Below the pieces are notes generated by a model. The model did no database searches. It was not told the DNA's origin and saw only the letters and a list, made by a program, of their open reading frames with translations. Made by a program: the position numbers and the translations under genes. Positions 1-9,448 of a DNA stretch of 64,000 nt are shown piece by piece. The DNA is from Candidatus Symbiobacter mobilis CR. GTDB lineage: Bacteria; Pseudomonadota; Gammaproteobacteria; Burkholderiales; Burkholderiaceae_C. The stretch's first letter is position 1. The number at the start of each line of letters is the position of its first letter. Where the stretch lies: the NCBI RefSeq assembly GCF_000477435.1, contig NC_022576.1:2356001-2420000 (forward strand), given 5' to 3'.

Positions 1-27
1 ACCCCTCCCCTGGAAAGAGAGCACGCC

Positions 28-1107
28 GTGAAACTGTCCGCTTTGTCCCTGTTTACCGCCGCCATCGTTGCCGTACTGGTCCTGACTGCCTACCTGGCCG
101 TGACCGACCGGATTTGTGACACGACGACTTGGGCGCTCGTCGCCGCTGCGGTGTCTTCGTTTGTCACCTTGCTCGTCGTGCGGGGGGTGCTAGCCCCCAC
201 GGTACACCTCGTTGACGGCATGTCCGACAAGATCCATACCCACGCGGATGCCATCGCCAAAAGCATGGATCAACAATCCGGCGTATCTGCGCAGTTGTCG
301 AGTTCCGTCGTCGAAATCTCTTCGACGATGGAGGAGTTTTCTTCCACCGCAGCGCATATCGCCCAGCACAGCCACAGCGTCGTCGAGCGCGCTGACAAAA
401 CGCTCGAAGACACGAAAGTCGGCGCTGCCGAGGTGGAAAACCTGACCTTCAAGATCAACGACATCAGCCAGACGATCCAGGCCAACCTGACCGAAATCGT
501 CGAGCTGGGGCAAAAGTCCAAGGAGATCAACAAGGTCAAGGAGATCATCAACAACATCGCCAATCAGACCAAGCTGATTGCCTTCAACGCCGCCCTGGAA
601 GCAGCCAGCGCCGGGGAAGCAGGCAAGCGCTTCGGCGTCGTCGCCGTCGAAATCCGCAGGCTGGCCGATAGCGTCGTCGAATCGACTGCGGAGATCGAAG
701 GCAAGATCACAGAAATTCTGGACTCGGTCAATCGGCTCGTGATGTCTTCGGAGAAGAGCTTTCAATTGATCCAGGAAGGGCAGGAGTACGCCTCCCGCAC
801 GGTGGCCCTGCTGATCGAGAGCCTTGATGGCGTCGACGAAACCGCTAGCGCTGCCCGGCAGATTTCCCTGTCCACCCAGCAGCAGCAAATCGCCAGCAGC
901 CAGGTCTTTTTGGCGCTCAAGCACATCGAACAGGGGGTGCGGCAGTCCAGCGACTCCTTGCAAGAAACGACCGGCGCCACCGAGGAAATGCTGGCCCTCT
1001 CGCAGCAATTGCGTGACCTGGTATCCAAGCTCCGCTTCAAGGTAGGCAAGCCTTCCGGGGCGTCTACAGCGTCGGTGGAGACGGTGCCTACCGCGCCTGC
1101 GGCCTGA
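28..1107 (+). CDS. Methyl-accepting chemotaxis-type receptor without a sensor domain
   Basis: Signalling receptor of 359 residues that would work with the CheA, CheB and CheR encoded just downstream. Two hydrophobic segments (about residues 4-24 and 35-56) are separated by only about 10 residues, so there is no periplasmic sensor domain. The rest is a cytoplasmic coiled coil. The conserved receptor hairpin tip lies at about residues 174-216 (NNIANQTKLIAFNAALEAA and the following AGEAGKRFG), which is the CheA/CheW contact region of MCPs. The GTG start at 28 has GGAAAG about 10 bases upstream. A gap of 58 bases to cheB suggests one operon, which probably begins before the window. The signal it senses cannot be read; membrane state or a partner protein is possible. 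Confidence 0.9.
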   Translation: MKLSALSLFTAAIVAVLVLTAYLAVTDRICDTTTWALVAAAVSSFVTLLVVRGVLAPTVHLVDGMSDKIHTHADAIAKSMDQQSGVSAQLSSSVVEISSTMEEFSSTAAHIAQHSHSVVERADKTLEDTKVGAAEVENLTFKINDISQTIQANLTEIVELGQKSKEINKVKEIINNIANQTKLIAFNAALEAASAGEAGKRFGVVAVEIRRLADSVVESTAEIEGKITEILDSVNRLVMSSEKSFQLIQEGQEYASRTVALLIESLDGVDETASAARQISLSTQQQQIASSQVFLALKHIEQGVRQSSDSLQETTGATEEMLALSQQLRDLVSKLRFKVGKPSGASTASVETVPTAPAA

Positions 1108-1165
1108 TTCCGGCGCGTTGCCCCATGCATGTTCTCGCCCCTTCCTCCGATCCGTTCTGCCAGTT

Positions 1166-2212
1166 ATGACCAAGTCCAAGAACCCTCTGCGCGTCCTTCT
1201 GGTCGACGACAGTCCGCTGATTCGCGACATCCTGCGCGACATCCTAGAGTCCGAACCCGATATCCAAGTCATTGGTGAAGCCGGAGATGGCAAGGAGGCC
1301 ATCGCCAAGGTGGGCGAACTGCAACCCGACCTGGTGACGATGGACATCGAAATGCCCGTCATGGGCGGGTTGGAGGCCATTGAGCAGATCATGGCCAAGC
1401 ACCCCGTTCCGATTCTGGTTGTCACGGCGCTGACCGGGGTGCGCATGGCATTCACTGCGGTATCGAAGGGGGCGCTCGACGTCATCGAAAAGCCCGACAT
1501 CTCGATCGTCAATACGCAGAACCTGATCCGCAAAATTCGGCGGCTGGCCATCGTCGATGTCCATGCGCACTTGCGTGCGATGAAACCCCAGCCCAAGCCT
1601 GCTGTGGCCACGCCCGTAGCCACGCCGCAGGCTGGTGGTCGCCCCGGCATTGTGGCCATCGCTGCATCGACGGGCGGGCCTCATGCCATCCACAACATCC
1701 TGGCGCAATTGCCGGGCACGTTCCCCGTTCCCATCGTCATCGCACAGCACATTGCCGACGGCTTTACCGAAGGGATGGTCGAGTGGCTCGATGCCGTCAC
1801 TCCTTTGCATGTGCGTGTCGCTCGCCACGGTGAGGTGCTGATGCCGGGCAACGTGTACGTCAACCCCGCCGAGCATTCGATGATCGTGACCCGCCAGAGC
1901 ACGATCATCCTGGGAGATCGGGATCAGCGCAAGCCCTACAACCCTTCTTGCGATGCGTTGTTGTCTTCCGTGGCGGCCTCGTTTCGCGAACGCAGCCTGG
2001 GGTTGATCATGAGCGGGATGGGTGACGACGGTGTCGCAGGCATGCAGAGCATCCGCGCCCACCATGGCATCACCCTCGCGCAGGACGGCAAAAGCTCGGT
2101 GGTTTTTGGCATGAATGCCGTGGCAATCCAGAAGGGATGCATCGACAACGTCGTCGTGCTGGCGAATCTCCCAGCCGAACTATTGCGCCTGGTTGTCGGC
2201 AGTCGGCAATGA
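1166..2212 (+). CDS. cheB: Chemotaxis response regulator protein-glutamate methylesterase CheB
   Basis: CheB removes methyl groups from (and deamidates) receptor glutamates when phosphorylated by CheA. The receiver domain spans residues 8-125 with acidic pair D14-D15, phosphoacceptor D60 in MDIEMPVMGG, T88 region and K109. After a proline/alanine linker (140-158) comes the methylesterase domain with the catalytic set S168 (AASTGG), H195 (AQHI) and D287 (GMGDDG). I chose ATG 1166, giving 348 residues; an earlier in-frame ATG at 1118 would add a non-conserved 16-residue leader. No strong Shine-Dalgarno is visible at either. The stop overlaps the cheR start as ATGA, implying translational coupling. 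Confidence 0.95.
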   Translation: MTKSKNPLRVLLVDDSPLIRDILRDILESEPDIQVIGEAGDGKEAIAKVGELQPDLVTMDIEMPVMGGLEAIEQIMAKHPVPILVVTALTGVRMAFTAVSKGALDVIEKPDISIVNTQNLIRKIRRLAIVDVHAHLRAMKPQPKPAVATPVATPQAGGRPGIVAIAASTGGPHAIHNILAQLPGTFPVPIVIAQHIADGFTEGMVEWLDAVTPLHVRVARHGEVLMPGNVYVNPAEHSMIVTRQSTIILGDRDQRKPYNPSCDALLSSVAASFRERSLGLIMSGMGDDGVAGMQSIRAHHGITLAQDGKSSVVFGMNAVAIQKGCIDNVVVLANLPAELLRLVVGSRQ

Positions 2213-3702
2213 GCCGTGCATCGTCCGATTGCCGGGATCGCGCAATCGATCTGCGGTCGTTCAAGGAACTGCTGTTGCAGTCCATCGGCCATACCTTCGA
2301 CAACGAGCGCGAACATGCCCTGGGCAGCGCCATTTGCCGACGCATTGATGCGTTGGGCCTGCCCCACCACGAAGGCTACTACGCACGCTTGCAGCGCGAC
2401 CCCGCCGAGTTGCGCAGGCTTTGCGAACTGTTGACCGTCAACGAAACGTACTTTTTCCGCGAGCATGCGCACCTGGAGCTGGTGATCGATTTGCTTGCGC
2501 ACATGGTGTCCCGGCGCCACAAGACCAGGCTGCGCATCCTGAGCGCGGGGTGCTCGACCGGGGAAGAACCCTACTCGGTGGCGATGCTTCTGCGCGAGCG
2601 CTTTGGCATCGACAGCACCGTGCTTTTCGATGTCGTCGGCGTCGATGTCGATTCGGGCGCCATCGCGACGGCACAGCACGGCGTGTATGGGGAGGTATCT
2701 TTTCGGGGATCGCACGAAGCCTTTTTGCATCGCTATTTCCGCCCCAGTGGCGAACGGCAGTACCGCATCGATGAATCCTTGCGCAAGCAGGTGCGGTTCG
2801 AGGTCGTCAACCTGCTCGATGCGCTGTACCCGGAGTCGATTGCATCCCCCGACGTGATCCTCTATCGCAACGTGTCGATTTACTTCCCCACTCCGTTGCA
2901 ACAGCAAATTTTTCGGCAGCTTGCCGATGCACTTTGTGATGGGGGGTATCTGGTCGTCGGCGCTGCGGAGACGATGCACCACGACGCAGGCGTGCTCTCG
3001 CTCATTCAGCATGGTTCGCTGTTTGTCTATGGCAAAGGCAGCCACGCTTGGCCGACCTCACGACGCCCTACAACCATGGCGCATCGCGTGGCGCATCCCC
3101 CGCTGCCGATTCCTGTGGTCGATACCCCCCTATCTGTCCCAGCGGCTCCTGCCGTGGTCGTCGATGCAGGCAAAGACTCTTGCAGAGACCTTGGCAAAGA
3201 TCCGTGCATAGACTTGTATGCACGCGCCGAGGAACTGGCCGCGCAACGGCGCACGGATGCCGCGCTTGATGTGCTGGGTAGCCTGCTGGGAGAGAACCCC
3301 TCCCACGCCCCGGCCCAAGTGCTGCGTGCGGGCTTGCTCGTCGATGCCGCCCGCTTCGACGAAGCCTGCGCAGCCTGCCTGCACGCGCTGGACGCACAGC
3401 TCGTCGATGCCCGGATCTACCTGATGCTGGGGCTGGCCTTGCGCCACCAAGACGCAGAAGCTGCCCTGGATCGTTTTCGCCAGGCGCTGTATCTGGATTC
3501 CGGGTGCTGGCCGGCGCAGTTTTTCGCGGCAGAGATCCACCACACCCAGGGGGATCGCCAGCGTGCCCGCAGCGCCTACACCACCGTATTGCGTGTCCTG
3601 GAAACCGGCTCGCCAAGCCCTGCGCAAGCGCTGGTCGTTCCTGCGTTCTCCACAGCGCATTTCGCCACGATTTGCCGCCACAAACTGTCCCTTCTCCTCT
3701 GA
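2209..3702 (+). CDS. cheR: Chemotaxis methyltransferase CheR with C-terminal TPR region
   Basis: CheR methylates receptor glutamates using S-adenosylmethionine. The start ATG at 2209 overlaps the cheB stop by 4 bases. The protein has 497 residues: an N-terminal helical CheR domain (12-70), the receptor-site motif NETYFFRE (78-85), and the SAM-binding loop LSAGCSTGEEPYS (111-123). The usual CRNVLIYF motif is present as YRNVSIYF (219-226). After a low-complexity linker (about 300-340) the C-terminal third contains TPR-like helices (340-480, alternating A/L-rich pairs). CheR-TPR fusions are typical of Wsp-like and other non-flagellar chemosensory systems rather than the classical flagellar operon; that reading is inference. 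It lies 9 bases before cheA. Confidence 0.93.
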   Translation: MSRASSDCRDRAIDLRSFKELLLQSIGHTFDNEREHALGSAICRRIDALGLPHHEGYYARLQRDPAELRRLCELLTVNETYFFREHAHLELVIDLLAHMVSRRHKTRLRILSAGCSTGEEPYSVAMLLRERFGIDSTVLFDVVGVDVDSGAIATAQHGVYGEVSFRGSHEAFLHRYFRPSGERQYRIDESLRKQVRFEVVNLLDALYPESIASPDVILYRNVSIYFPTPLQQQIFRQLADALCDGGYLVVGAAETMHHDAGVLSLIQHGSLFVYGKGSHAWPTSRRPTTMAHRVAHPPLPIPVVDTPLSVPAAPAVVVDAGKDSCRDLGKDPCIDLYARAEELAAQRRTDAALDVLGSLLGENPSHAPAQVLRAGLLVDAARFDEACAACLHALDAQLVDARIYLMLGLALRHQDAEAALDRFRQALYLDSGCWPAQFFAAEIHHTQGDRQRARSAYTTVLRVLETGSPSPAQALVVPAFSTAHFATICRHKLSLLL

Positions 3703-3711
3703 AATCCCGCC

Positions 3712-6003
3712 ATGGCTTTTGACCATTCGAAATTCATCGCACGCTTCGTCGAGGAGGCCGGTACCCACTGCGCCCGGATCAGCGAGGGGTTGCTCAACCT
3801 CGACAAGACGCCGCAAGACCCGGAAGTGCTGCACGGCCTGTTCCGCTCCGCGCACACGATCAAAGGCTCGTCCCGGATGATCAAGATCACCGGAGTCAGC
3901 GAACTGGCGCACAAGATGGAAGACGTGCTCGACGCCGCACGCAGCGGCAAGATCGCGCTGACTTCCGCGCTCACCGACGTGTTGTTCCGTGCGGTGGACG
4001 CACTCACGGCCATGCTGGCCAAAGTCAAGGGTGGGGATATCGCCACCCCAGCGCCAGCGGAAGTCTGCCAGGCGCTGGCCGACGCCGCCACAGCCTCGGC
4101 AATAGACCCCGCGACGCAGGGCGCGCCTGCCGCTCCACCCGCCACGGCAGCGCCCGAAGCCCCTGTAGCGCCAACCGTTGCGGCACCCGCGCCTGCCGCT
4201 GCTGCCGTACCCCCGCCTGCATCCGCTGCCAGCGCCGCGCCGCCAGCCCCCACTGCGCATGTTCCGAAAGCACCGACGGCAGAGTACCTGCGGGTCCACG
4301 CCGCCAAGCTCGACGACCTGGTTCGGCTCATGGGTGAGATCGTCTCCGAGCACGGGCGCCACCGTAGGCAGTTGCGCAAGCTGTGCGACCTGGAGCGCCA
4401 GCTTGCGCGCCATATCGTGGATATATCAAAAGCGCTGGAGTCTTCGGGCGGCGGTGTCGACAAAAGTCCGAACCCGGGCAACGCCGAGCTGGCCACCACG
4501 ATGCAAGGGCTGCACGCCCGCCTACACCAGATGGTGCGCGGCCTGAGCGACGCAAGCCTGGTGCGTGACCACCTCGTCACCGGCTTGCAAGACACCTCGC
4601 TGCGCTTGCGAATGCAGCCTTTATCGACCGTGTTCGACCCCCTGCGGCGCACCGTGCGCGACTTGGCACACGAATGCGGTAAGGATGTGGAATTCCTCGT
4701 CGATGGCGGGGAAACCGAGTTGGACCGCAAGATCATCGACCGCATCGGCGATTCGCTCGTGCATCTGATCCGCAACGCGCTCGACCACGGCGTGGAAAGC
4801 GTCGAAGAACGGCAGGCAGCCAACAAGACCCCCAAAGGCCGCATCACGCTCTCCGCCTGCTATGACAGTGGTTGCGTCGTCATCGCCATGGCCGACGACG
4901 GACGGGGGATCGATATCGAGCGGATTCGCGACAAGGCTGCCTCCAAACGCTTGTTTGCGCCCGAAGAACTGGCAACGATGCCCCGTGCAGCAATCATCGA
5001 CCTCATCTTTCTGCCTGGATTCAGCACCAGTCCGATCATCACGGACATCTCTGGGCGTGGGGTGGGGATGGACGTGGTGCGCAAAAACATTGCCGAAGAG
5101 CTGCGGGGGACGATCACCGTGGAGAGCGCCCCAGGGCAGGGAACGACGTTCCTGTTGCGCCTGCCGCTGCATTTGGCGGTGTTTTCGCTGTTCTTTTTCA
5201 GCGCCGCCGGGCGCGTTTGCGCACTGCCCAAAATTTCGCTGGTCGAGATGTACTCCACCGACCGCAGCGAAATCATCGACATCGTCCACCGCCGTGCGAT
5301 TCGGTTGCGCGAGCAGATCATCCCGGTCGAAAACGTCGACGCACTCATCGGGCTGGAGCAGGATGCACCGCAGGCGCCGGGCAGTGGCGAGGTGCTGATT
5401 GCCATGGTGCGCAATGGCGAAGAAAAACTCGGGTTGATCGTCGACGACATCATTGGCTGCGAAGACATGGTCGTCAAACCTCTGCCCCCGCATTTGCGCA
5501 AGCACCGCCTTGTCGCTGGCGTCACGGTCGGGGAACAGGATCAGCTCATCAATGTGTTGCACGTGCCGGAACTCTTTCGGCTTGCGCGCGAAATCCGGCA
5601 ACCCGCCCCCCGCGCCCAAGCTCCCGAGGTAGCAACGCCGCAGCGCGTGCTCGTCGTCGACGACTCGATCAACACCCGAGAAATCGAAAAAAGCATCCTC
5701 GAAGCCTACGGCTACGACGTCACCCTGGCCGAAGACGGCGAAGATGGCTGGGACAAAACCCGCAGTACCCTGTTCGACTTGGTCATCACCGACGTCGAAA
5801 TGCCCCGGCTCGATGGCTTCTCCTTTACCGAACGCCTACGCGCCGACGAACAATACCGCCGGATTCCGGTCATCATCGTTACCTCCCGCGAGAAAGAGGA
5901 AGACAAGCGCCGGGGCATCCAGGTCGGCGCGAATGCCTATATCGTCAAAGGGAGTTTTGATCAGTCCAATCTGATCGAGACGGTGCGGAATTTGCTGGGG
6001 TAA
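3712..6003 (+). CDS. cheA: Hybrid chemotaxis histidine kinase CheA with C-terminal receiver
   Basis: Central kinase of the system, 763 residues. An Hpt (P1) domain at 1-110 has phosphorylatable H48 in SAHTIKGSS. A long Ala/Pro-rich linker (about 118-185) replaces a P2 domain. Dimerisation helices (190-300) are followed by an HATPase domain with an N-box (HLIRNALDHGVE) and G-boxes (DDGRGID, GRGVGMDVV), then a CheW-like domain (about 490-620). The terminal receiver (645-763) has D650/D651, phosphoacceptor D694 (TDVEMP) and K746. A fused receiver often acts as a phosphate sink or output. No separate cheW or cheY gene follows, so CheW is presumably encoded upstream of the window or elsewhere. Its last 59 bases overlap the convergent ATPase gene. 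Confidence 0.95.
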   Translation: MAFDHSKFIARFVEEAGTHCARISEGLLNLDKTPQDPEVLHGLFRSAHTIKGSSRMIKITGVSELAHKMEDVLDAARSGKIALTSALTDVLFRAVDALTAMLAKVKGGDIATPAPAEVCQALADAATASAIDPATQGAPAAPPATAAPEAPVAPTVAAPAPAAAAVPPPASAASAAPPAPTAHVPKAPTAEYLRVHAAKLDDLVRLMGEIVSEHGRHRRQLRKLCDLERQLARHIVDISKALESSGGGVDKSPNPGNAELATTMQGLHARLHQMVRGLSDASLVRDHLVTGLQDTSLRLRMQPLSTVFDPLRRTVRDLAHECGKDVEFLVDGGETELDRKIIDRIGDSLVHLIRNALDHGVESVEERQAANKTPKGRITLSACYDSGCVVIAMADDGRGIDIERIRDKAASKRLFAPEELATMPRAAIIDLIFLPGFSTSPIITDISGRGVGMDVVRKNIAEELRGTITVESAPGQGTTFLLRLPLHLAVFSLFFFSAAGRVCALPKISLVEMYSTDRSEIIDIVHRRAIRLREQIIPVENVDALIGLEQDAPQAPGSGEVLIAMVRNGEEKLGLIVDDIIGCEDMVVKPLPPHLRKHRLVAGVTVGEQDQLINVLHVPELFRLAREIRQPAPRAQAPEVATPQRVLVVDDSINTREIEKSILEAYGYDVTLAEDGEDGWDKTRSTLFDLVITDVEMPRLDGFSFTERLRADEQYRRIPVIIVTSREKEEDKRRGIQVGANAYIVKGSFDQSNLIETVRNLLG

Positions 6004-7720
6004 GTGATGCGTGTGCGTGAGGCTCCACCACCTCCACGCGCTCCCCGTCCGTCAACATCAGCCAGCAATGCAGCTTGGCCATTGCCGCAATCTCCGGCAA
6101 GGCACGGTACGTGGCGATTTGTTCCAGCCCTTCTTGCCGCTTGGCCTCCCACCCCGCTTCGCCATCTTGTTTCTTGGCGTACTTGAGTTCGATCAAATGC
6201 TGCCCGGCCAGTTCAAATGGGCTGCGTTCGCGTAACAACACATCGGGGTAGCGCCGGTTCACCTCGGGTTCGCTCTGCAAAAACCAGACGGAAGTCTGAA
6301 ACAGTAGCGTGATCAGGATGACTTTGAGGTGCTTTTCATCCATGCGAATGCTGTCACGGTTCGATAGATGGCGCAATACGCGCTCCAACTGGGCACGCAG
6401 GGGTTCGATATTGTTGGAGCCGGACAAGGCATAGAGCGCATCGGCCAATTCGTGCATCGGCAATACCAATTGATTGCGCCGCTCCAATTCCACAAGGAAA
6501 TACTGAAAGTACAGCTCGCGAATCACATGATTCGGGATTGCATACCGCATCCGATCCGACTGGGCGGAGACCAGCGAAGCAAAACCGACGTATGCGAGCA
6601 AGCTGATGAAGTCATCGCGGCCAAAGGCTTTATCCAAGTCAAAACGCCGCTGTTGCTGGGCTATGACTTCGCCTTCGGTGACTAATGCTTCGAGCACGCG
6701 GTAGTTGTCTTCGGGGTTGCCAATAGCAAACAGCGCCAGCAGCTTGCCGTAGTCGGAGGCAATGTTTTCGTCAAGCATCCGATCCGGGTAGGCACAGGCT
6801 TTGCGGTCGAACTTCTTCGCAAAGTAGAGCACCATATCGGAGTTGTAGATGGTGTGGCACCTGCGGTGAAAGCGATACCCGTTGTACCAATGGGTTACGT
6901 CTTCCATCACCGCATCGGCATGTAGTTTGCAACCCTCTACCAAGGGCCGAATCAACGCCAACGTTTCCTCACGAGTAAAGCCCAGGATGTCGTGAAAGTC
7001 TTCCTCAAAAGTCAGGTTCTCCGCGATGTTGAACCCGCTGGTCAGACTATCGAGCATGATGGCGGTGACACCGGTAATAAAAAACCGGTCAATGGTTCCC
7101 GCCTGCGTTGCGGATTTGATCGTTTCATAAAAACTGCGAACGAATCCGCCTTTGCCGACGGCAGAGCGAAAGGCATCAAGGTCTTCGGCAAGCAGGCTAT
7201 TGGCAAAGTGGTCGTATTCGTCGATCAGCAGTAAGAGCTTGTGGCCAGAACGCGAGATGTACTGGCACAGCAGCGTGATCTGTTCTTGTGGAGAAGGCAG
7301 CCGACGCAATACGTCCTGGGCAGATTCCGGATAACCATAGCGTTCCAGGAAGTTGATCGCGGGCAAAGTTACTTTGGACGTGAACCCCCGCCGCAAGGTA
7401 TCGATGCCATTGCCGGTTTCGATCCCGCTGAAATCGAGCACCAGAACTTGGTAGGCATTGGCCAGCGGAGTGGGGTGCCTGCCAATGTGCAGCTTGCCAA
7501 ATAGCGCATCGAATTCCGGCTTGCGAAGCTGGTCGTAGTAGTGCTCCAGCATCGACAAAAACAGGCTTTTGCCAAAGCGGCGCGGGCGCATCAAGACGTG
7601 GTAGCTGCCATGCGCTTCGAGCTGGGCAATGTAGTTCGTGCGATCTACGTAAAAATGGCCTTCAGTAATCAATTTGTGGAAATTGCTCAGGCCGTAGGGG
7701 AGTTTGGGTAGCGTGGTCAT
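5945..7720 (-). CDS. AAA-ATPase-like / PD-(D/E)XK nuclease-like protein (downstream paralogue)
   Basis: Protein of 591 residues of the widespread AAA-ATPase_like plus PDDEXK_9 (DUF1703) architecture; biological role unknown, sometimes considered defence-related or selfish. The P-loop is in the family form RPRRFGKSLF with K51. Walker B is LLLLIDEYDHF (D167-E168). The C-terminal nuclease-like core has YPDVLLRE (D493) and LIELKYAKK (E511-x-K513). The start at 7720 is chosen because it overlaps the stop of the upstream paralogue (ATGA) and matches its N-terminus. The last part (after VEVVEPH) is unlike the paralogue and runs 59 bases into the 3' end of cheA on the other strand, so the gene end was probably replaced when the duplication joined cheA. 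Confidence 0.85.
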   Translation of the reverse strand: MTTLPKLPYGLSNFHKLITEGHFYVDRTNYIAQLEAHGSYHVLMRPRRFGKSLFLSMLEHYYDQLRKPEFDALFGKLHIGRHPTPLANAYQVLVLDFSGIETGNGIDTLRRGFTSKVTLPAINFLERYGYPESAQDVLRRLPSPQEQITLLCQYISRSGHKLLLLIDEYDHFANSLLAEDLDAFRSAVGKGGFVRSFYETIKSATQAGTIDRFFITGVTAIMLDSLTSGFNIAENLTFEEDFHDILGFTREETLALIRPLVEGCKLHADAVMEDVTHWYNGYRFHRRCHTIYNSDMVLYFAKKFDRKACAYPDRMLDENIASDYGKLLALFAIGNPEDNYRVLEALVTEGEVIAQQQRRFDLDKAFGRDDFISLLAYVGFASLVSAQSDRMRYAIPNHVIRELYFQYFLVELERRNQLVLPMHELADALYALSGSNNIEPLRAQLERVLRHLSNRDSIRMDEKHLKVILITLLFQTSVWFLQSEPEVNRRYPDVLLRERSPFELAGQHLIELKYAKKQDGEAGWEAKRQEGLEQIATYRALPEIAAMAKLHCWLMLTDGERVEVVEPHAHASLTPANSAPSRSDWTDQNSL

Positions 7721-9438
7721 GATTCTTGGCTCATGGGGACTGCCATCACCTCGACCCTTTCCCCGTCCGTCAACATCAGCCAGCAATGCAGCTTGGCCAT
7801 TGCCGCAATCTCCGGCAATGCATGGTACGCGGCGATTTGTTCCAGACCTTCTTGCCGCTTGGCCTCCCACCCCGATTCGCCATCTTGTTTCTTGGCGTAT
7901 TTCAATTCGATCAAATGCTGCCCGGCAAGCTCAAAAGGGCTGCGTTCGCGCAATAGCACATCGGGGTAGCGGCGGTTGACTTCAGGTTCGCTCTGCAAAA
8001 ACCAGACGGAAGTCTGAAACAACAGCGTGATCAGGATGACTTTGAGGTGTTTTTCATCCATGCGAATGCTGTCGCGGTTCGAGAGGTGGCGAAGCACGCG
8101 CTCCAACTGGGCACGCAGGGGTTCGAGGTTGTTGGCGCGGTACAAGGCTCGCAAAGCGTCCCGCACTTCCCAGATCGGCAGATCGACGTTATTGCGCCGC
8201 TCCAATTCCACAAGGAAATACTGAAAGTACAACTCGCGAATCACATGGTTCGGGATTGCATAGCGCATATCGTTCCCATCTCCCCCGGCAAGAGAAGCAA
8301 AGCCCACATACGCCAGCAAGCTAATGAAGTCATCGCGCCCAAAAGTTTTGTCGAGATCAAACCGGCGCTGTTGCTGGGCGATGACTTCGCCTTCCGTCAC
8401 CAGCGCTTCGAGCACGCGGTAGTTGTCTTCGCGGTCGCCAATAGCAAACAGCGCCATCAGCTTGCCGTAGTCGGAGGCAATGTTCTCGTCCAGCATCCGG
8501 TCTGGGTAGGCACAGGCTTTGCAATCAAAGTTATCCGCAAAGTACAACACCATGTCGGAGTTGTAGATGGTGTGGCACCTGCGATGAAAGCGATATCCGT
8601 TGTACCAATGGGTTACGTCTTCCATCATCGCTTCGGCATCCAGCTTGCAGCACTCCGCCAAGGGGCGAATCAGCGACAACGTTTCCTCGCGGGTAAAGCC
8701 CAGAATATCGTGAAAATCTTCCTCGAAAGTCAGGTTCTTGGTGATATTGAATCCACTCGTCAGGCTATCGAGCATGATGGCGGTGACACCGGTAATAAAA
8801 AACCGGTCAATGGTTCCCGCCTGCGTTGCGGATTTGATCGTTTCATAAAAACTGCGTACAAACCCACCTTTGCCAACGGCAGAGCGAAAAGAATCCAAGT
8901 CTTCGGCAAGCAGGCTATTGGCAAAGTGGTCGTATTCGTCGATCAGCAGTAGGAGCTTGTGGCCGGAGTCGGCAACGCACGCGAACAGCTCGGACAGTTT
9001 GCCCTGCGGCAGAGGATGTTGGCGGACGGCTGTCATCACAGCCTGCGGGTATCCATAGCGTTGGAGGCAACGCAGCACTCCGTATTCGACCTTGTGCGCA
9101 AAACCCTGCAACAGAATGTCCTGTCCCCGCGAGGTATCGATCCCACTGAAATCGAGCACCAGCACCTGGTAGGTATTGGCCAGCGGAGTAGGGTGCCTGC
9201 CCACATGCAGCTTGCCAAATAGCGCATCGAATTCCGGCTTGCGAAGCTGGTCGTAGTAATGCTCCAGCATCGACAAAAACAGGCTTTTGCCAAAGCGGCG
9301 CGGGCGCATCAGGACGTGATAGCGGCCATGCGCTTCAAGTAGGGCGATGTAGCCGGTGCGGTCTACGTAGAAATAGTCTTCCAGAGCGACTTGCCGGAAA
9401 TTACTCAGGCCGTAGGGGAGTTTGGGTAGCGTGCTCAT
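7717..9438 (-). CDS. AAA-ATPase-like / PD-(D/E)XK nuclease-like protein (upstream paralogue)
   Basis: Tandem paralogue of the gene at 5945-7720, 573 residues. It has the same P-loop (RPRRFGKSLF, K51), the same Walker B (LLLLIDEYDHF) and the same C-terminal LIELKYAKK nuclease-like motif. Most of the two proteins is nearly identical, but about residues 100-158, a block near VGFASLAGGDGND and a block near RRNNVDLPIWEV differ strongly, which looks like conversion-homogenised flanks around variable blocks. ATG at 9438 begins MSTLPKLPYGLS, matching the paralogue. Its TGA overlaps the next ATG, so the pair is probably translated from one message. A dispersed repeat and a MITE lie directly upstream. 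Substrate unknown. Confidence 0.85.
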   Translation of the reverse strand: MSTLPKLPYGLSNFRQVALEDYFYVDRTGYIALLEAHGRYHVLMRPRRFGKSLFLSMLEHYYDQLRKPEFDALFGKLHVGRHPTPLANTYQVLVLDFSGIDTSRGQDILLQGFAHKVEYGVLRCLQRYGYPQAVMTAVRQHPLPQGKLSELFACVADSGHKLLLLIDEYDHFANSLLAEDLDSFRSAVGKGGFVRSFYETIKSATQAGTIDRFFITGVTAIMLDSLTSGFNITKNLTFEEDFHDILGFTREETLSLIRPLAECCKLDAEAMMEDVTHWYNGYRFHRRCHTIYNSDMVLYFADNFDCKACAYPDRMLDENIASDYGKLMALFAIGDREDNYRVLEALVTEGEVIAQQQRRFDLDKTFGRDDFISLLAYVGFASLAGGDGNDMRYAIPNHVIRELYFQYFLVELERRNNVDLPIWEVRDALRALYRANNLEPLRAQLERVLRHLSNRDSIRMDEKHLKVILITLLFQTSVWFLQSEPEVNRRYPDVLLRERSPFELAGQHLIELKYAKKQDGESGWEAKRQEGLEQIAAYHALPEIAAMAKLHCWLMLTDGERVEVMAVPMSQES

Positions 9439-9448
9439 CGAAAACTCG

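Noticed and set aside
190..1659. 489-residue open frame on the minus strand opposite the receptor and cheB
   Set aside because: High G+C gives long antisense frames; it has no domain pattern and lies opposite two well-supported genes.
3130..4847. Two overlapping long minus-strand frames opposite cheR/cheA
   Set aside because: Repeated A/G/R-rich sequence mirrors the Ala/Pro linker of CheA; no start site or family signal.
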